Assembly (NCBI RefSeq): GCF_036237275.1 | Contig: NZ_CP108352.1 | Coordinates: forward strand, 1,736,001-1,800,000 | Source of the DNA: Streptomyces sp. NBC_01353 | Lineage (GTDB): Bacteria > Actinomycetota > Actinomycetes > Streptomycetales > Streptomycetaceae | Reading direction: 5' to 3' | DNA: 64,000 bases | Part shown: piece by piece, positions 42,834 to 51,947 of the stretch | Numbering within the stretch: position 1 is the first letter of the stretch | How the letters are laid out: each line of letters starts with the position of its first letter | Notes under the pieces: generated by a model | What the model saw: the letters and a program-made list of their open reading frames with translations, nothing else | What the model was told of the DNA's origin: nothing | Databases searched by the model: none | Translations under genes and position numbers: made by a program

Positions 42834-44630
42834 CTACCGCGCCGGCCGCACCACCATCGCCGAGCCGCCGCCCCTGCGCACCGTCTCCGCCGCGGCCACC
42901 CAGCGGCCGTCCGGGAGTCGCTGTACGCCGGTCGCCGCCCCGATCTCGGGGTTCTGCCGGAAGCCGTGGCCGATCGCCTCGAGTTCGCCCCTCAGCGGGC
43001 TGTTCCACAGCCCCGGCTCCAGCTCCGTCGTCGCCTGGTTCCGCTGACTGGCGCGCGGGGCCGCGATCGCGTCGACGAGCGGCAGGCCCCGGTCCACGAC
43101 GCCGGTCAACGTCTGGAGCACGGTGGTGATGATGGTGGCGCCGCCCGGGGAGCCCAGGGCGAGCACCGGCCGTCCGTGTCCGTCGAGCACGATCGTCGGG
43201 GAGATCGAGGAGCGGGGCCGCTTCCCCGGGCCCGGCAGGTTCGGGTCGTGGACGGCCGGGTTCGCCGGGGCGAAGGAGAAGTCCGTCAGCTCGTTGTTGA
43301 GGAGGAAGCCCCGGCCGGGAACGGTGATGCCGCTGCCGCCCGTCGACTCGATCGTCAGGGTGTACGCGACGACGTTGCCCCACTTGTCGGCCACCGTGAG
43401 GTGCGTGGTGTTCTCGCCCTCGTACGTGGTCGGCGCCGCCGTCCCTCCGCTCGCGCAGGCCGCCGGATCGCGTGGGTCGCCCGGCGCTAGCGGGCTGGTC
43501 AGCACGGCGTCGTCGCGGATCAGGCATGCGCGGGAGTCGGCGTACCGCTGCGAGAGCAGCTCGCGGGTCGGCACGTCCTCGAAGGCAGGGTCGCCGACCC
43601 AGCGCCCCCGGTCGGCGAAGGCGATCCGGCTCGCCTCGACGAAGCGGTGCAGATAGGCGGTCTGCGAGGCCGTGGAGAGGTCGGTCCGTTCCAGGATGTT
43701 GAGCGCCTCGCCGACGCTCGTACCGCCGGAGGACGACGGGGCCATGCCGTAGACGTCGAGGCCCCGGTAGGAGATCCGCGTCGGCCGGCGCCGCTCGGTC
43801 TCGTATGCCTTGAGGTCACGCTCCGTCAGATCGCCGGAGCGGACCACCCGGGTGGCCCCGTCCCGTACGGGTGGCTTCCGGACGGTGTCGACGATGTCCC
43901 GGGCCAGCGGGCCCCGGTAGAGCGCACCGACGCCCTCGCGGCCCAGCTTGTCGTACGTACGGGCCAGGTCGGGGTTCTTGAAGACGGAGCCCACGGCGGG
44001 GAGTCGGCCGCCGGGCAGGAACAGCTCGGAGGAGGCGGGGAAGTCCCGGAAGCGGGCCTCGTTGGCGGCCGTCTGGGACCGGAAGGTCGCGTCGACGGTG
44101 AAGCCGTCGCGGGCGAGGCGCTCGGCCGGTTCGAGGAGGGTGCGCAGCGGCTTGCTGCCCCAGGCGTCGAGAGCGGTCTTCCAGGTCGCCGGGGTGCCGG
44201 GGGTGCCGACGCCCCGGCCGCTGGTCATGCCCTCCTCGAACGGGATGGGCTTGCCGTTCTCCATGAAGAGCTGGGTGTCCGCCGACGCGGGGGCGGTCTC
44301 GCGGCCGTCGATCGTGTGGACGGTACGGGTCCTGGCGTCGTAGTGGACGAAGTAGCCACCTCCGCCGATGCCCGCGGAGTACGGCTCGGTGACGCCGAGT
44401 GCCGCGGCCACGGCGACGGCCGCGTCGACGGCGTTGCCGCCCTTGCGGAGCACCTCGATGCCGGCGGCGGAGGCGTCGGCGTCCACGCTGGCGACGGCTC
44501 CGCCGTATCCGACGGCTACGGGTTCCTTCACCGGTGGCCTCGGGCCGGTCGGTGGCGCCGCCGCGCCCACCGAGAGCACCGTTGCGGCGACGGCGAGCAG
44601 AGAGACCTTCCGAGCGGCGGAACGACGCAT
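42834..44630 (-). CDS. ggt: gamma-glutamyltransferase
   Basis: 598-residue secreted Ntn-hydrolase precursor. Residues 1-25 are a signal peptide (KVSLLAVAATVLSVGAAA). The nucleophile region is YEGENTTHLTVADKWGN, whose first threonine (T408 by position, N-T-T-H) is where autocleavage creates the small subunit. SSGGTSVGEALNIL and GSPGGATIITTVLQTL are typical binding loops. It cleaves glutathione and other gamma-glutamyl bonds outside the cell, and its products (glutamate) could feed the gluABCD system a few kb away, by inference. ATG at 44630 with GGAGGT seven bases upstream. Confidence 0.93.
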   Translation of the reverse strand: MRRSAARKVSLLAVAATVLSVGAAAPPTGPRPPVKEPVAVGYGGAVASVDADASAAGIEVLRKGGNAVDAAVAVAAALGVTEPYSAGIGGGGYFVHYDARTRTVHTIDGRETAPASADTQLFMENGKPIPFEEGMTSGRGVGTPGTPATWKTALDAWGSKPLRTLLEPAERLARDGFTVDATFRSQTAANEARFRDFPASSELFLPGGRLPAVGSVFKNPDLARTYDKLGREGVGALYRGPLARDIVDTVRKPPVRDGATRVVRSGDLTERDLKAYETERRRPTRISYRGLDVYGMAPSSSGGTSVGEALNILERTDLSTASQTAYLHRFVEASRIAFADRGRWVGDPAFEDVPTRELLSQRYADSRACLIRDDAVLTSPLAPGDPRDPAACASGGTAAPTTYEGENTTHLTVADKWGNVVAYTLTIESTGGSGITVPGRGFLLNNELTDFSFAPANPAVHDPNLPGPGKRPRSSISPTIVLDGHGRPVLALGSPGGATIITTVLQTLTGVVDRGLPLVDAIAAPRASQRNQATTELEPGLWNSPLRGELEAIGHGFRQNPEIGAATGVQRLPDGRWVAAAETVRRGGGSAMVVRPAR

Positions 44631-44734
44631 CCGTACCTCCAGTCAACAACCGTCCGCGCAGCGTAACTTCCGTCCCGCCTTCTCGTCAGGACCGCCTCGA
44701 ACAGCGGTGCGCCGTGCCGCTAACATGCGCGCCC

Positions 44735-45475
44735 ATGAATGAAGACCTGCGCAATGTCGTGCTGGGAGTCCTCGCGACCGGGGTCAGTGGTTCGCTGGGC
44801 TGGCTGACCCGGACGTACCTCTGGCGCCGCACGCTCCGGCGCAAGCAGGCGTTCTTCGGGCTGCGCGACGGATCCGAGTGCCTGCTCGTGGTGAACCGGA
44901 AGGCGGGCAGTGAGCGGGGGGTGCACAACGTCGACGTCTCCGCTCTGCTCGAACTCTCCGCCCTGATCAAGGACTGCGGGGCACGCCCGGAGATAGTCCA
45001 GCACGACGAGGCCCGGCAGGGCCTCGGGGACCGCGCGGAGTTCTGCGTGGGCGGCCCGTACTCCAACCGGCGGATGGCCGCCCATCTGTCCTCCCTGCTG
45101 CCCGGCCTGACGATGAACGTGAATTCAGATCCGTTCGAGGACCGGGGCATGATCACGGTCGGGGGCGAGGTGTACCGGTGCGTGAACGGGACCACCGAGT
45201 ACGTGATCCTCGCCCGTCTCACCGGCGGCGAGGGCGGACGACCGGTCTTCCTCCTCTGCGGCCAGGCCGCGGTCGCCAACCAGGCCGCGAGCCGCTATCT
45301 CGCCCGGCACCACGAGAAGCTGGCGCGGAAGTACGGCTCCGGGCCCTTCGTGCTCCTCCTCAAGGTGGTCAACTCCGATGCGTACGGCCCCGATGTGGTG
45401 GAGCTGGTCGCCGATGTCACGCGGGCCGCGACGACGAGGGCCCCGGCTACCGCACCCGAACCGGCAGGGACTTGA
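44735..45475 (+). CDS. protein of unknown function with N-terminal membrane anchor
   Basis: 246 residues. A hydrophobic segment at about 8-25 (NVVLGVLATGVSGSLGWLT) may anchor it, followed by basic RRTLRRKQAFFG. The soluble part holds ECLLVVNRKAGSERGVHNVD, FCVGGPYSNRRMAAHL and VFLLCGQAAVANQAASRYLA, motifs reminiscent of proteins that sense or handle nucleotides but not diagnostic. No ribosome site; TAACAT eight bases before the ATG suggests a leaderless message. Its 3' end overlaps the P450 gene's 3' end by 29 bases. Confidence 0.72.
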   Translation: MNEDLRNVVLGVLATGVSGSLGWLTRTYLWRRTLRRKQAFFGLRDGSECLLVVNRKAGSERGVHNVDVSALLELSALIKDCGARPEIVQHDEARQGLGDRAEFCVGGPYSNRRMAAHLSSLLPGLTMNVNSDPFEDRGMITVGGEVYRCVNGTTEYVILARLTGGEGGRPVFLLCGQAAVANQAASRYLARHHEKLARKYGSGPFVLLLKVVNSDAYGPDVVELVADVTRAATTRAPATAPEPAGT

Positions 45476-46682
45476 TCCCGTTGATGAAGTTGGACACGAG
45501 CCGGCGGGGCGGCGCGGTGAGGGTCAGGTTGTCCAGCGCGTCGCGTACCTCCTCGTGCAGGACACGCAGTTGCAGCCGTGCGAAGTGGGCGCCGAGGCAG
45601 ACGTGCGGTCCTTCACCGAAGGAGACGTGCGGGTTGGGTGTCCGGTCCAGGTCGAGCCGGTGGGGGTCGGTGAAGACGCGTTCGTCGTGGTTGGCGGAGC
45701 CGTGGAAGACGACGACCTTGGCGCCGGCGGCGATGGGCCGACCTGCGAGTTCGGTGTCCCGGGCGGCGGTGCGCCGGAAGGAGAGCACGGGCGGGTGCCA
45801 CCGCAGGAGCTCCTCGACGGCACGGTCCGTGCCGACGGTCCCGCTCCAGAGCCGTCGGCGTTCGTCGGGGTGTTCGGCGAGGGCGAGCAGGCCGCCGGGG
45901 GCGGCGCTGCGGACGGTGTCGTTGCCGGCGACGGTGAGCAGGAAGAAGAACATCTCCAGCTCGGCGGGGAGGAGTTCGGAGGTGGCGAGCGCGGTCATGA
46001 TGTCGTCGGCGGGGTGGTTCCGCTTGTACGCGGCGAGCTCGCGGGCGTAGTCGAACATCTCGGCGAGCATGGCGGGTGAGCGCGGGTTGACCGGCCGGCC
46101 GTGTTCGTCGAGGGCGGGCGGCTCGTCGGGGTCCTGGTAGGCGATGACCCGCTCGGTCCAGGTGAGCAGCAGGCCGCGGTCGCTCGCGGGGACGCCGAGC
46201 AGGTCGGTGAGGTTGAGCAGCGCGTAGTCGTCGGTCACGGCCCGCACGAGATCGACCTCGGGGCCCGCGTCGACGGCCGTCTTCAGCAGCTCGCGGGCCC
46301 GTGCCCGTGCCGTCTCGGCGAACCGTCCGATGCGGCCGGGCGTGAAAGCCCGACTGACGAGCCGGCGCAGGCGCCCGTGCTCGGGTGGGTCCTGATTGAG
46401 CATCATCCGCCGGATGAAGGGCAGATCGGCCGGGTCCGGGTCGCGGATCTGTGTGGCGCCGAGACATGAGGAGTAGTCCGCGGAGTCCTTGAGCACCCGC
46501 ACGACGTCGGCGTGGCGCGTGACGGCCCAGAACCCGGGCCCGGGGGGCCAGCCGAGGACCTCGTACTCCTCCTGCCAGGCGACGGGCCGACGGTCGCGCA
46601 GGGCCCTGAACGCCTCGTGCGGCAGCCCGTCGGCGTAGATCCGGGGGTCGAAGACGTCCGGTACGTCGCTGGTGTTCTCCAC
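45447..46682 (-). CDS. cytochrome P450
   Basis: 411-residue soluble P450. Oxygen-activation motif AGNDT at about 252-256, ExxR as ELLR at 291-294, and the heme loop FGEGPHVCLG at 355-364 with ligand C362. The surrounding sequence (FNQDPPEHGRLRRLVSRAF) matches the bacterial CYP1xx class. No ferredoxin or reductase gene is adjacent; partners must be elsewhere. GTG start, GGGGGC upstream. Tail-to-tail overlap of 29 bp with the previous gene. Substrate unknown. Confidence 0.9.
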   Translation of the reverse strand: MENTSDVPDVFDPRIYADGLPHEAFRALRDRRPVAWQEEYEVLGWPPGPGFWAVTRHADVVRVLKDSADYSSCLGATQIRDPDPADLPFIRRMMLNQDPPEHGRLRRLVSRAFTPGRIGRFAETARARARELLKTAVDAGPEVDLVRAVTDDYALLNLTDLLGVPASDRGLLLTWTERVIAYQDPDEPPALDEHGRPVNPRSPAMLAEMFDYARELAAYKRNHPADDIMTALATSELLPAELEMFFFLLTVAGNDTVRSAAPGGLLALAEHPDERRRLWSGTVGTDRAVEELLRWHPPVLSFRRTAARDTELAGRPIAAGAKVVVFHGSANHDERVFTDPHRLDLDRTPNPHVSFGEGPHVCLGAHFARLQLRVLHEEVRDALDNLTLTAPPRRLVSNFINGIKSLPVRVR

Positions 46683-46728
46683 GCCCCCAGCTTGCGGCGA
46701 CCGCCGCCGGAATTCCAGATCCGGAGGC

Positions 46729-47436
46729 TCACGCCTCCCCGGTGCGACTCCAGAGGGTCAGATCACTGCTGGTCGCGACGGCAAGTGTCCGCCCGGACGG
46801 CGAGAAGCCGACGGCCCGCAGCTCGGACCACCGGGAGTGGAACACATGCCACCACGTCTCGCCGTGCGCCCCCCGGTGCCTGCCTCCGCCGGTACTCAGC
46901 AGGACCCGTTCGTTCGGCCAGTCGGGCCCGACGGCCTCGACGCTCCACCCGCCGGAGGCGGTGGCATGCAACCCGCCGCCGTACAGCCCCGCGATCGGTA
47001 CGCGCGTCCCCGCGAGCGGCCCGAGCCCCGGGCAGGAGAGGTCGGGGACGTCGGGCAACTCACCCTCGGGATCCGGGTCCCGGTCCCGCGCGATCCGCTC
47101 CCCGGTGCCGGCGTCGAACAACCCGTGCCCGTCGTTCGAGACGACCATGACCAGGTCTCCCCCACGCACCGGATCCACCCCGAACCCGATTCCGACGAGA
47201 CCCCCGACGGCCGCGCACGGCTCGAAGACGGGCCGCCACGGCGTCGGCGCCGCGACCTGAGGGGCGGCCAGAACCCGCTCCCGGAGTGTCTGTTGATACG
47301 ACGTGAGTCCCGGTCCTGAGGAGCCTTGGGAGGTGGGGGACATGGCACCGATCAAGTCGTCGAGGGATGGAGCCGGTCCATCATGCCAGGTCGGCGGCGC
47401 GTCGGCCTGGCTATCGCACGCCGACGTATCGCCCAT
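46729..47436 (-). CDS. protein of unknown function, beta-propeller-like segments
   Basis: 235 residues if started at ATG 47436 (MGDTSACDSQ). An alternative ATG at 47343 (MSPTSQ) removes 31 residues. Segments such as FGVDPVRGGDLVMVVSNDGHGLFD, VPIAGLYGGGLHATASGGWS and GFSPSGRTLAVATSSDLTLWSR have the look of WD-repeat-like strands (GxTLAVATxSDLTLWxR is close to a WD40 blade end). No catalytic motif. Unrecognised family. Confidence 0.6.
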   Translation of the reverse strand: MGDTSACDSQADAPPTWHDGPAPSLDDLIGAMSPTSQGSSGPGLTSYQQTLRERVLAAPQVAAPTPWRPVFEPCAAVGGLVGIGFGVDPVRGGDLVMVVSNDGHGLFDAGTGERIARDRDPDPEGELPDVPDLSCPGLGPLAGTRVPIAGLYGGGLHATASGGWSVEAVGPDWPNERVLLSTGGGRHRGAHGETWWHVFHSRWSELRAVGFSPSGRTLAVATSSDLTLWSRTGEA

Positions 47437-47536
47437 CTCACATCCGACATCAGCGAAATAGTCCACATATTCGGAACCGATTCCGGCCGACGACCCTCTC
47501 TCCCCGCGTAAGAGATCACCACCGGAGGTCGTCCTC

Positions 47537-48712
47537 GTGAAGCGCATACCCGTGCCCGCCCTGCTCGTCACCACCGCACTGGCCCTCGCGCTCAGCGCGT
47601 GTTCCGGTGGATCGGGGGGCGCGGGCGACTCGAAAGGTGGCGGGCAGGAGGCTCCCAAGACTCGGATCTCGGTCAGTCCGACCGGGGCGAACGCCGAGGC
47701 CGGCAAGCCCGTCGTCGTCACGCTCGCGGAGGGGGAGCGGCTGCAGCAGGTGAGCGTGACCGATTCCAAGGGCGGGCGGCTCGACGGGAAGGTGGCCGCC
47801 GACGGGAAGAGCTGGACCTCCTCCCGTAAGGCCACGCCAGGGACGGCGTACGCCGTCGAGGCGCGTGACACGGCCGGCGGGAGCGCGAAGGCCGAGTTCT
47901 CCACCGCCGCTCCCGACAAGGTCAACAAGCTGACGCTCGCCCCGGGGAAGAACACCACGGTCGGTATCGCCCAGCCGCTGTCGATCGTGTTCGACCACCC
48001 GGTGAAGAACAAGGCCGAGGTCGAGAAGCACCTCAAGGTCACGACCTCGAACAACACCGAGGGCTCCTGGGGCTGGATGCAGGACTGGTCCGGCAAGGAC
48101 CGGGTCGACTGGCGGCCGAAGGAGTACTGGAAGGCCGGCACGAAGGTCACTCTGGACGCCGACCTGAGCGGTACCGACTCCGGCGCCGGCGGCTGGTTCG
48201 TCCGGGACTACACCACGACCTTCTCGATCGGCAGGAACCAGCTTGTCAAGGTCGACCTCGACAGGCACCGGCTGACGCTGCTCCGCGACGGCCAGGTGGT
48301 CCAGGACGTGCCGATGTCGGCGGGGACGCCCGGCGGCGAGAAGGCGTCCTGGCGCGGGAAGACCGTCCTGATGTCCAAGGAGGGCACGATCAACATGCGC
48401 TCCGAGACCGTCGGACTCGGCGACGCCTACGACAAGATGGTCGACTACTCGATGCGGCTGACCTGGTCGGGCATGTACGCCCACGCGGCGCCCTGGAACG
48501 CGGCCTACTTCGGCAGCGCCAACAAGAGCTCGGGCTGCATCGGTATGAGCGACTCCGACGCGCGGACCGTGTACGACCGCGTGCAGGTCGGCGACCCCTT
48601 CGAGATCACCGGCTCGGACGCCAAGGGGACGCAGGCCCTGAACAACGGCTACGGCGAGTGGAACCTGTCCTGGTCCGAGTGGCGGGCGAAGAGCGCGCTC
48701 GCGGACCACTAA
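47537..48712 (+). CDS. L,D-transpeptidase (YkuD) lipoprotein with Ig-like domains
   Basis: 391-residue cell-wall enzyme. N-terminal lipobox at C22 (LALSACSGG). Two Ig-like domains at about 40-235 (ISVSPTGANAEAGKPVVVTL, LAPGKNTTVGIAQPLSIVF) precede the catalytic YkuD domain, with the conserved HAAPWNAAYFG and nucleophile region NKSSGCIGMSDSDA. Crosslinks peptidoglycan stem peptides 3-3 or anchors lipoproteins. GTG start at 47537 with GGAGGT seven bases upstream. The same arrangement as mycobacterial LdtMt2-type enzymes. Confidence 0.93.
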   Translation: MKRIPVPALLVTTALALALSACSGGSGGAGDSKGGGQEAPKTRISVSPTGANAEAGKPVVVTLAEGERLQQVSVTDSKGGRLDGKVAADGKSWTSSRKATPGTAYAVEARDTAGGSAKAEFSTAAPDKVNKLTLAPGKNTTVGIAQPLSIVFDHPVKNKAEVEKHLKVTTSNNTEGSWGWMQDWSGKDRVDWRPKEYWKAGTKVTLDADLSGTDSGAGGWFVRDYTTTFSIGRNQLVKVDLDRHRLTLLRDGQVVQDVPMSAGTPGGEKASWRGKTVLMSKEGTINMRSETVGLGDAYDKMVDYSMRLTWSGMYAHAAPWNAAYFGSANKSSGCIGMSDSDARTVYDRVQVGDPFEITGSDAKGTQALNNGYGEWNLSWSEWRAKSALADH

Positions 48713-48714
48713 TC

Positions 48715-48768
48715 GTTACCCTCGCGTAACTTACCGACCAGTTACCTCAGGTAAGTCCCTGCGGTTAC
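48715..48768. promoter_or_regulatory. cluster of GTTAC/GTAAC pentamers upstream of the secreted hydrolase
   Basis: GTTAC at 48715 and 48741 and 48764, GTAAC at 48726, GTAAG at 48751 and CTTACC at 48730, within 54 bp. CTTACC and GTTACC are 11 bases apart. It resembles direct-repeat sites of response regulators (MtrA- or PhoP-like, by memory). Inference. Confidence 0.45.
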
Positions 48769-48818
48769 CGTCGGGTCACTTTCACTGTCCCCACCAGTGA
48801 CACGAGTAGGAGTGACCC

Positions 48819-50366
48819 GTGCGCACACCCCTGGTCTTCGCCGTCTCGGCCGCCCTGGTGGCCGGGACGGCCCTCGGGCTCGCCCCCGCCGCCCACGCCG
48901 CCGAGCCCGGCATCCGCTTCGTCGACATCGCCGGAGACGGCGGCACGATCCTCAAGGCCAACGTCGTCACCCCCGCCGGCGCCGACGGCTCCACCCGCTA
49001 CCCCGTGATCGTGCTCCCCACCAGCTGGGCGATGCCGCAGATCGAGTACCTCGCGCAGGCCAGGAAGCTCGCCGACTCCGGCTATGTCGTGGTCAGTTAC
49101 AACTCACGCGGCTTCTGGCAGTCCGGCGGTGAGATCGAGACCGCCGGACCGAAGGACGTGGCCGACGCCTCCAAGGTCATCGACTGGGCCCTCGCCAACA
49201 CCCCGGCCGACCCGGCCAAGGTCGGTATGGCGGGGGTGAGTTACGGAGCCGGGATCAGCCTCCTCGCCTCCGCGCACGACAAGCGGATCAAGGCCGTCGC
49301 GGCCCTCAGCGGCTGGGCCGACCTCATCGAGTCCATCTACAGCGGCCGCACCCAGCACCTCCAGGCCGCCGCCCTGCTCGGCGGCGCCGGGTACCTCACC
49401 GGCCGCCCGGGTCCCGAACTCCAGGGGATCCTACGCGACTTCCTCTCCTCCAACCTCGCCAAGGAAGGAGAGATGATCGCCTGGGGCAGGGAGCGCTCCG
49501 CGGCCACCTATCTGGACCGGATCAACGCCAACGGCGCCGCGATCATGCTCGGCAACGCCTGGGGCGACACCATCTTCCCGCCGAACCAGTACGCCTCCTT
49601 CTACGAGAAGCTCCAGGGCCCCAAGCGCCTGGAGTTCCGCCCCGGCGACCACGCCACCGCCGAGGCCACCGGCCTGTTCGGGCTGCCCAACGACACCTGG
49701 ACCAGCACGCAGCGCTGGTTCGACCACTACCTCAAGGGCGTCGACAACGGCATCGACCGCGAGCAGCCCGTCCAGCTCAAGTCCCGGTCCACGGGAGGTT
49801 ACGAGGGCTACCCGGACTGGAAGTCGGTGGGCGCGAACGAGCGCAAGATCGCCCTCGCCGGCACCCAGAAGATCTGGGCGAACGTCGACTCCGGCGCCAA
49901 CGGCGGCGTCGTGCTGCTCTCCAACGTCCTGGACCAGTTCCTGAAGACGCCGCCCGTCGCCTCGATCCCGCTCCTCCCGCGCTCCTTCGCCGGTGTCTGG
50001 CAGTCCGAGCGGTACGACACGGCACAGCGGGTGCGCGGGACGACGAAGCTGCACACCACGGTCACCTCCACCAAGGAGAGCGGCACCCTCGTCGCATACC
50101 TCTACGACGTGGGCCCGCTCGGCCTCGGCAAGCTGGTCAGCAATGCCCCGTACACCTTCCACGACAAGACACCCGGCAAGCCGTTCGCCGTCGACCTGGA
50201 GCTGTTCTCCACCGCCTACGACGTGCCGGCGGGCCACCGTCTCGCCCTGGTCGTCGACACCGTCGACCCGCTCTACATCGAGCACAACCCGACCGGCGCA
50301 CAGCTGACCTTCTCCTCCCCGTCGGCCGACCCCTCGTACGTGTCGGTCCCGCTGCGGGAGAAGTGA
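48819..50366 (+). CDS. secreted CocE/S15-type alpha/beta hydrolase (acylaminopeptidase/esterase-like)
   Basis: 515 residues. Residues 1-28 are a signal peptide (RTPLVFAVSAALVAG; cleavage after AHA). An alpha/beta-hydrolase domain follows with oxyanion/nucleophile elbow GVSYGAG, acid in NAWGDTIFP and histidine in GDHATAE. The C-terminal part (from about 370, KSVGANERKIALAG) is the jelly-roll domain found in X-Pro dipeptidyl-peptidase/CocE enzymes. It cleaves peptides or esters outside the cell. GTG start with AGGAG at six bases. Preceded by the GTTAC cluster. Confidence 0.88.
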   Translation: MRTPLVFAVSAALVAGTALGLAPAAHAAEPGIRFVDIAGDGGTILKANVVTPAGADGSTRYPVIVLPTSWAMPQIEYLAQARKLADSGYVVVSYNSRGFWQSGGEIETAGPKDVADASKVIDWALANTPADPAKVGMAGVSYGAGISLLASAHDKRIKAVAALSGWADLIESIYSGRTQHLQAAALLGGAGYLTGRPGPELQGILRDFLSSNLAKEGEMIAWGRERSAATYLDRINANGAAIMLGNAWGDTIFPPNQYASFYEKLQGPKRLEFRPGDHATAEATGLFGLPNDTWTSTQRWFDHYLKGVDNGIDREQPVQLKSRSTGGYEGYPDWKSVGANERKIALAGTQKIWANVDSGANGGVVLLSNVLDQFLKTPPVASIPLLPRSFAGVWQSERYDTAQRVRGTTKLHTTVTSTKESGTLVAYLYDVGPLGLGKLVSNAPYTFHDKTPGKPFAVDLELFSTAYDVPAGHRLALVVDTVDPLYIEHNPTGAQLTFSSPSADPSYVSVPLREK

Positions 50367-50417
50367 TCACCGGCTGCTGCCGGACGGGTTCGGCTCTTGC
50401 GAGCTGCTGCGTGGCCG

Positions 50418-51290
50418 CTAGGGCCCCGTGGGAGGACCCCCACCCGGCAGCAGCGTCTCTGGTTCGGCCGGGTGGACGTCCGCGGCCTTCGTTTTGGGAC
50501 TGCGGCGCTCCACCCGGGCCACCCAGGTGGCGAACCAGGAGAGCAGCATGCACATCCCGATGTAGATCGGCGAGATCACCATGACGACGGGGATGAACGG
50601 CAGATCGTAGTCGAGGTTCGACGCGATCAGTTTGCCCGCGTGCAGGAACTCCTCGTACGTGATGAGGAAGCCGAGCGAGGTGTCCTTCAGGGCCACCACC
50701 AGCTGGCTGATGATGGTCGGCAGCATCGCCCGGACCGCCTGCGGCACGAGGACGTAGGTCATGACCTGGGTCTTGCGCATACCGAGCGCGTACGCCGCCT
50801 CCCGCTGGCCGCGGTCGACGGAGTTGACCCCGGTGCGGAACACCTCGGCGAGCACCGAGCCGTTGTAGAGGGTCAGTCCGGCGACCAGCGCCGGCAGTGG
50901 CTGGACCTTGAGAGCCACGAAGATGAAGAAGATCATCACCAGCACGGGCATGGCGCGGAAGAACTCGACGAGCAGCGTCGAGACCCAGCGGAGCGCCACG
51001 CGTTCCGAGAGCCGTCCGGTGGCGAGGACGGCGCCGAGCGCGAGCGAGAACACCGATGCGTACGCGAAGGCCTTGAGGGTGTTCCCGAGGCCCCTCAGCA
51101 CCAGCTCCTGGATCCCGACGTATGCGAAGGGCGACCACTTCGTGGCGGTGAACTGCTCGGTGTCGAAGAGGAGATGGAGGATCCAGCCGGCCAGGGCCAG
51201 GATCGCGATGGTGGAGACGACGCCGTAGAGCCGGTGCCGCTTGCGGGTCTGTGGGCCGGGGATGTCGTACAGGGCGGTGGACTCGGTCAT
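50418..51290 (-). CDS. gluD: glutamate ABC transporter permease GluD
   Basis: 290-residue permease with five to six hydrophobic helices. Typical polar amino acid permease signature: YVGIQELVLRGLGNTLKAFA, EVFRTGVNSVDRGQREAAYALG (EAA loop). It has a longer proline-rich C-terminal tail (about 30 residues). ATGA overlap with gluC. Last gene of gluABCD. Confidence 0.9.
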   Translation of the reverse strand: MTESTALYDIPGPQTRKRHRLYGVVSTIAILALAGWILHLLFDTEQFTATKWSPFAYVGIQELVLRGLGNTLKAFAYASVFSLALGAVLATGRLSERVALRWVSTLLVEFFRAMPVLVMIFFIFVALKVQPLPALVAGLTLYNGSVLAEVFRTGVNSVDRGQREAAYALGMRKTQVMTYVLVPQAVRAMLPTIISQLVVALKDTSLGFLITYEEFLHAGKLIASNLDYDLPFIPVVMVISPIYIGMCMLLSWFATWVARVERRSPKTKAADVHPAEPETLLPGGGPPTGP

Positions 51291-51931
51291 CGGGCGACTC
51301 CCCAGCGCTTCTCCAGGACGTTGAAGATCGCGCTGATGGTGAGGGTGATGATCAGGTATCCGACGGCGATCCAGACGAAGGTCCAGATGATGTTGTAGCC
51401 GAGCTCGCTCAACGTCTTGTAGGTGCCGAGGAGTTCGGTGACGCTGAAGGCTCCGGCGATCGCGGAGTTCTTGGCGAGCGCGATGAGCGTGGAGCCGATG
51501 GGCGGGATGACGGAGCGGAACGCCTGGGGCAGGACGACGGCGTTGAGGGTCTGCCCGAAGGTCATGCCGAGGCTGCGGGCGGCCTCGCCCTGGCCGCGCG
51601 GCACGGTGTTGATGCCGGAGCGCAGCGCCTCGCAGATGAAGGCCGAGGTGTAGCAGCCGAGCGCGAGGACCGCGAACAGCTCGAAGGGGAGCACGATTCC
51701 GAACCGCGGCAGTCCGAGCATCACCGCGAAGAAGAGCAGGGTGAGCGGGGTGTTGCGCAGGACGGTGACCCAGACCGTGCCGAAGACCCGGAAGGAGCCG
51801 ACGGGCGCGACGCGGAAGGAGGCCATCACGAAGCCGAGGACGAGCGCGAGCGCCGAGGAGTAGACGGTGAGTTCGACGGTGCCGAGGAAGCCTTCCCAGT
51901 AGAGCGAGAAGTTCTGTGTCAGGACGTCCAT
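51287..51931 (-). CDS. gluC: glutamate ABC transporter permease GluC
   Basis: 214-residue permease, amino acid-type. FLGTVELTVYSSALALVLG, GINTVPRGQGEAARSLGMTFGQ (EAA loop), and a C-terminal membrane helix. ATG start. It overlaps gluD by four bases, gluB lies just upstream, so coupled expression is expected. Confidence 0.91.
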   Translation of the reverse strand: MDVLTQNFSLYWEGFLGTVELTVYSSALALVLGFVMASFRVAPVGSFRVFGTVWVTVLRNTPLTLLFFAVMLGLPRFGIVLPFELFAVLALGCYTSAFICEALRSGINTVPRGQGEAARSLGMTFGQTLNAVVLPQAFRSVIPPIGSTLIALAKNSAIAGAFSVTELLGTYKTLSELGYNIIWTFVWIAVGYLIITLTISAIFNVLEKRWGVAR

Positions 51932-51947
51932 GCCGGGCGCCTCCTCC

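Noticed and set aside
44399-44734. N-terminal extension of the unknown membrane protein at 44735
   Set aside because: It is an Arg-rich antisense of ggt without ribosome site.
50374-50453. Inverted repeat CTGCTGCCGG/CCGGCAGCAG flanking 60 bases between the secreted hydrolase and gluD
   Set aside because: The right arm lies inside the gluD coding region and the loop is long. A terminator is not convincing.
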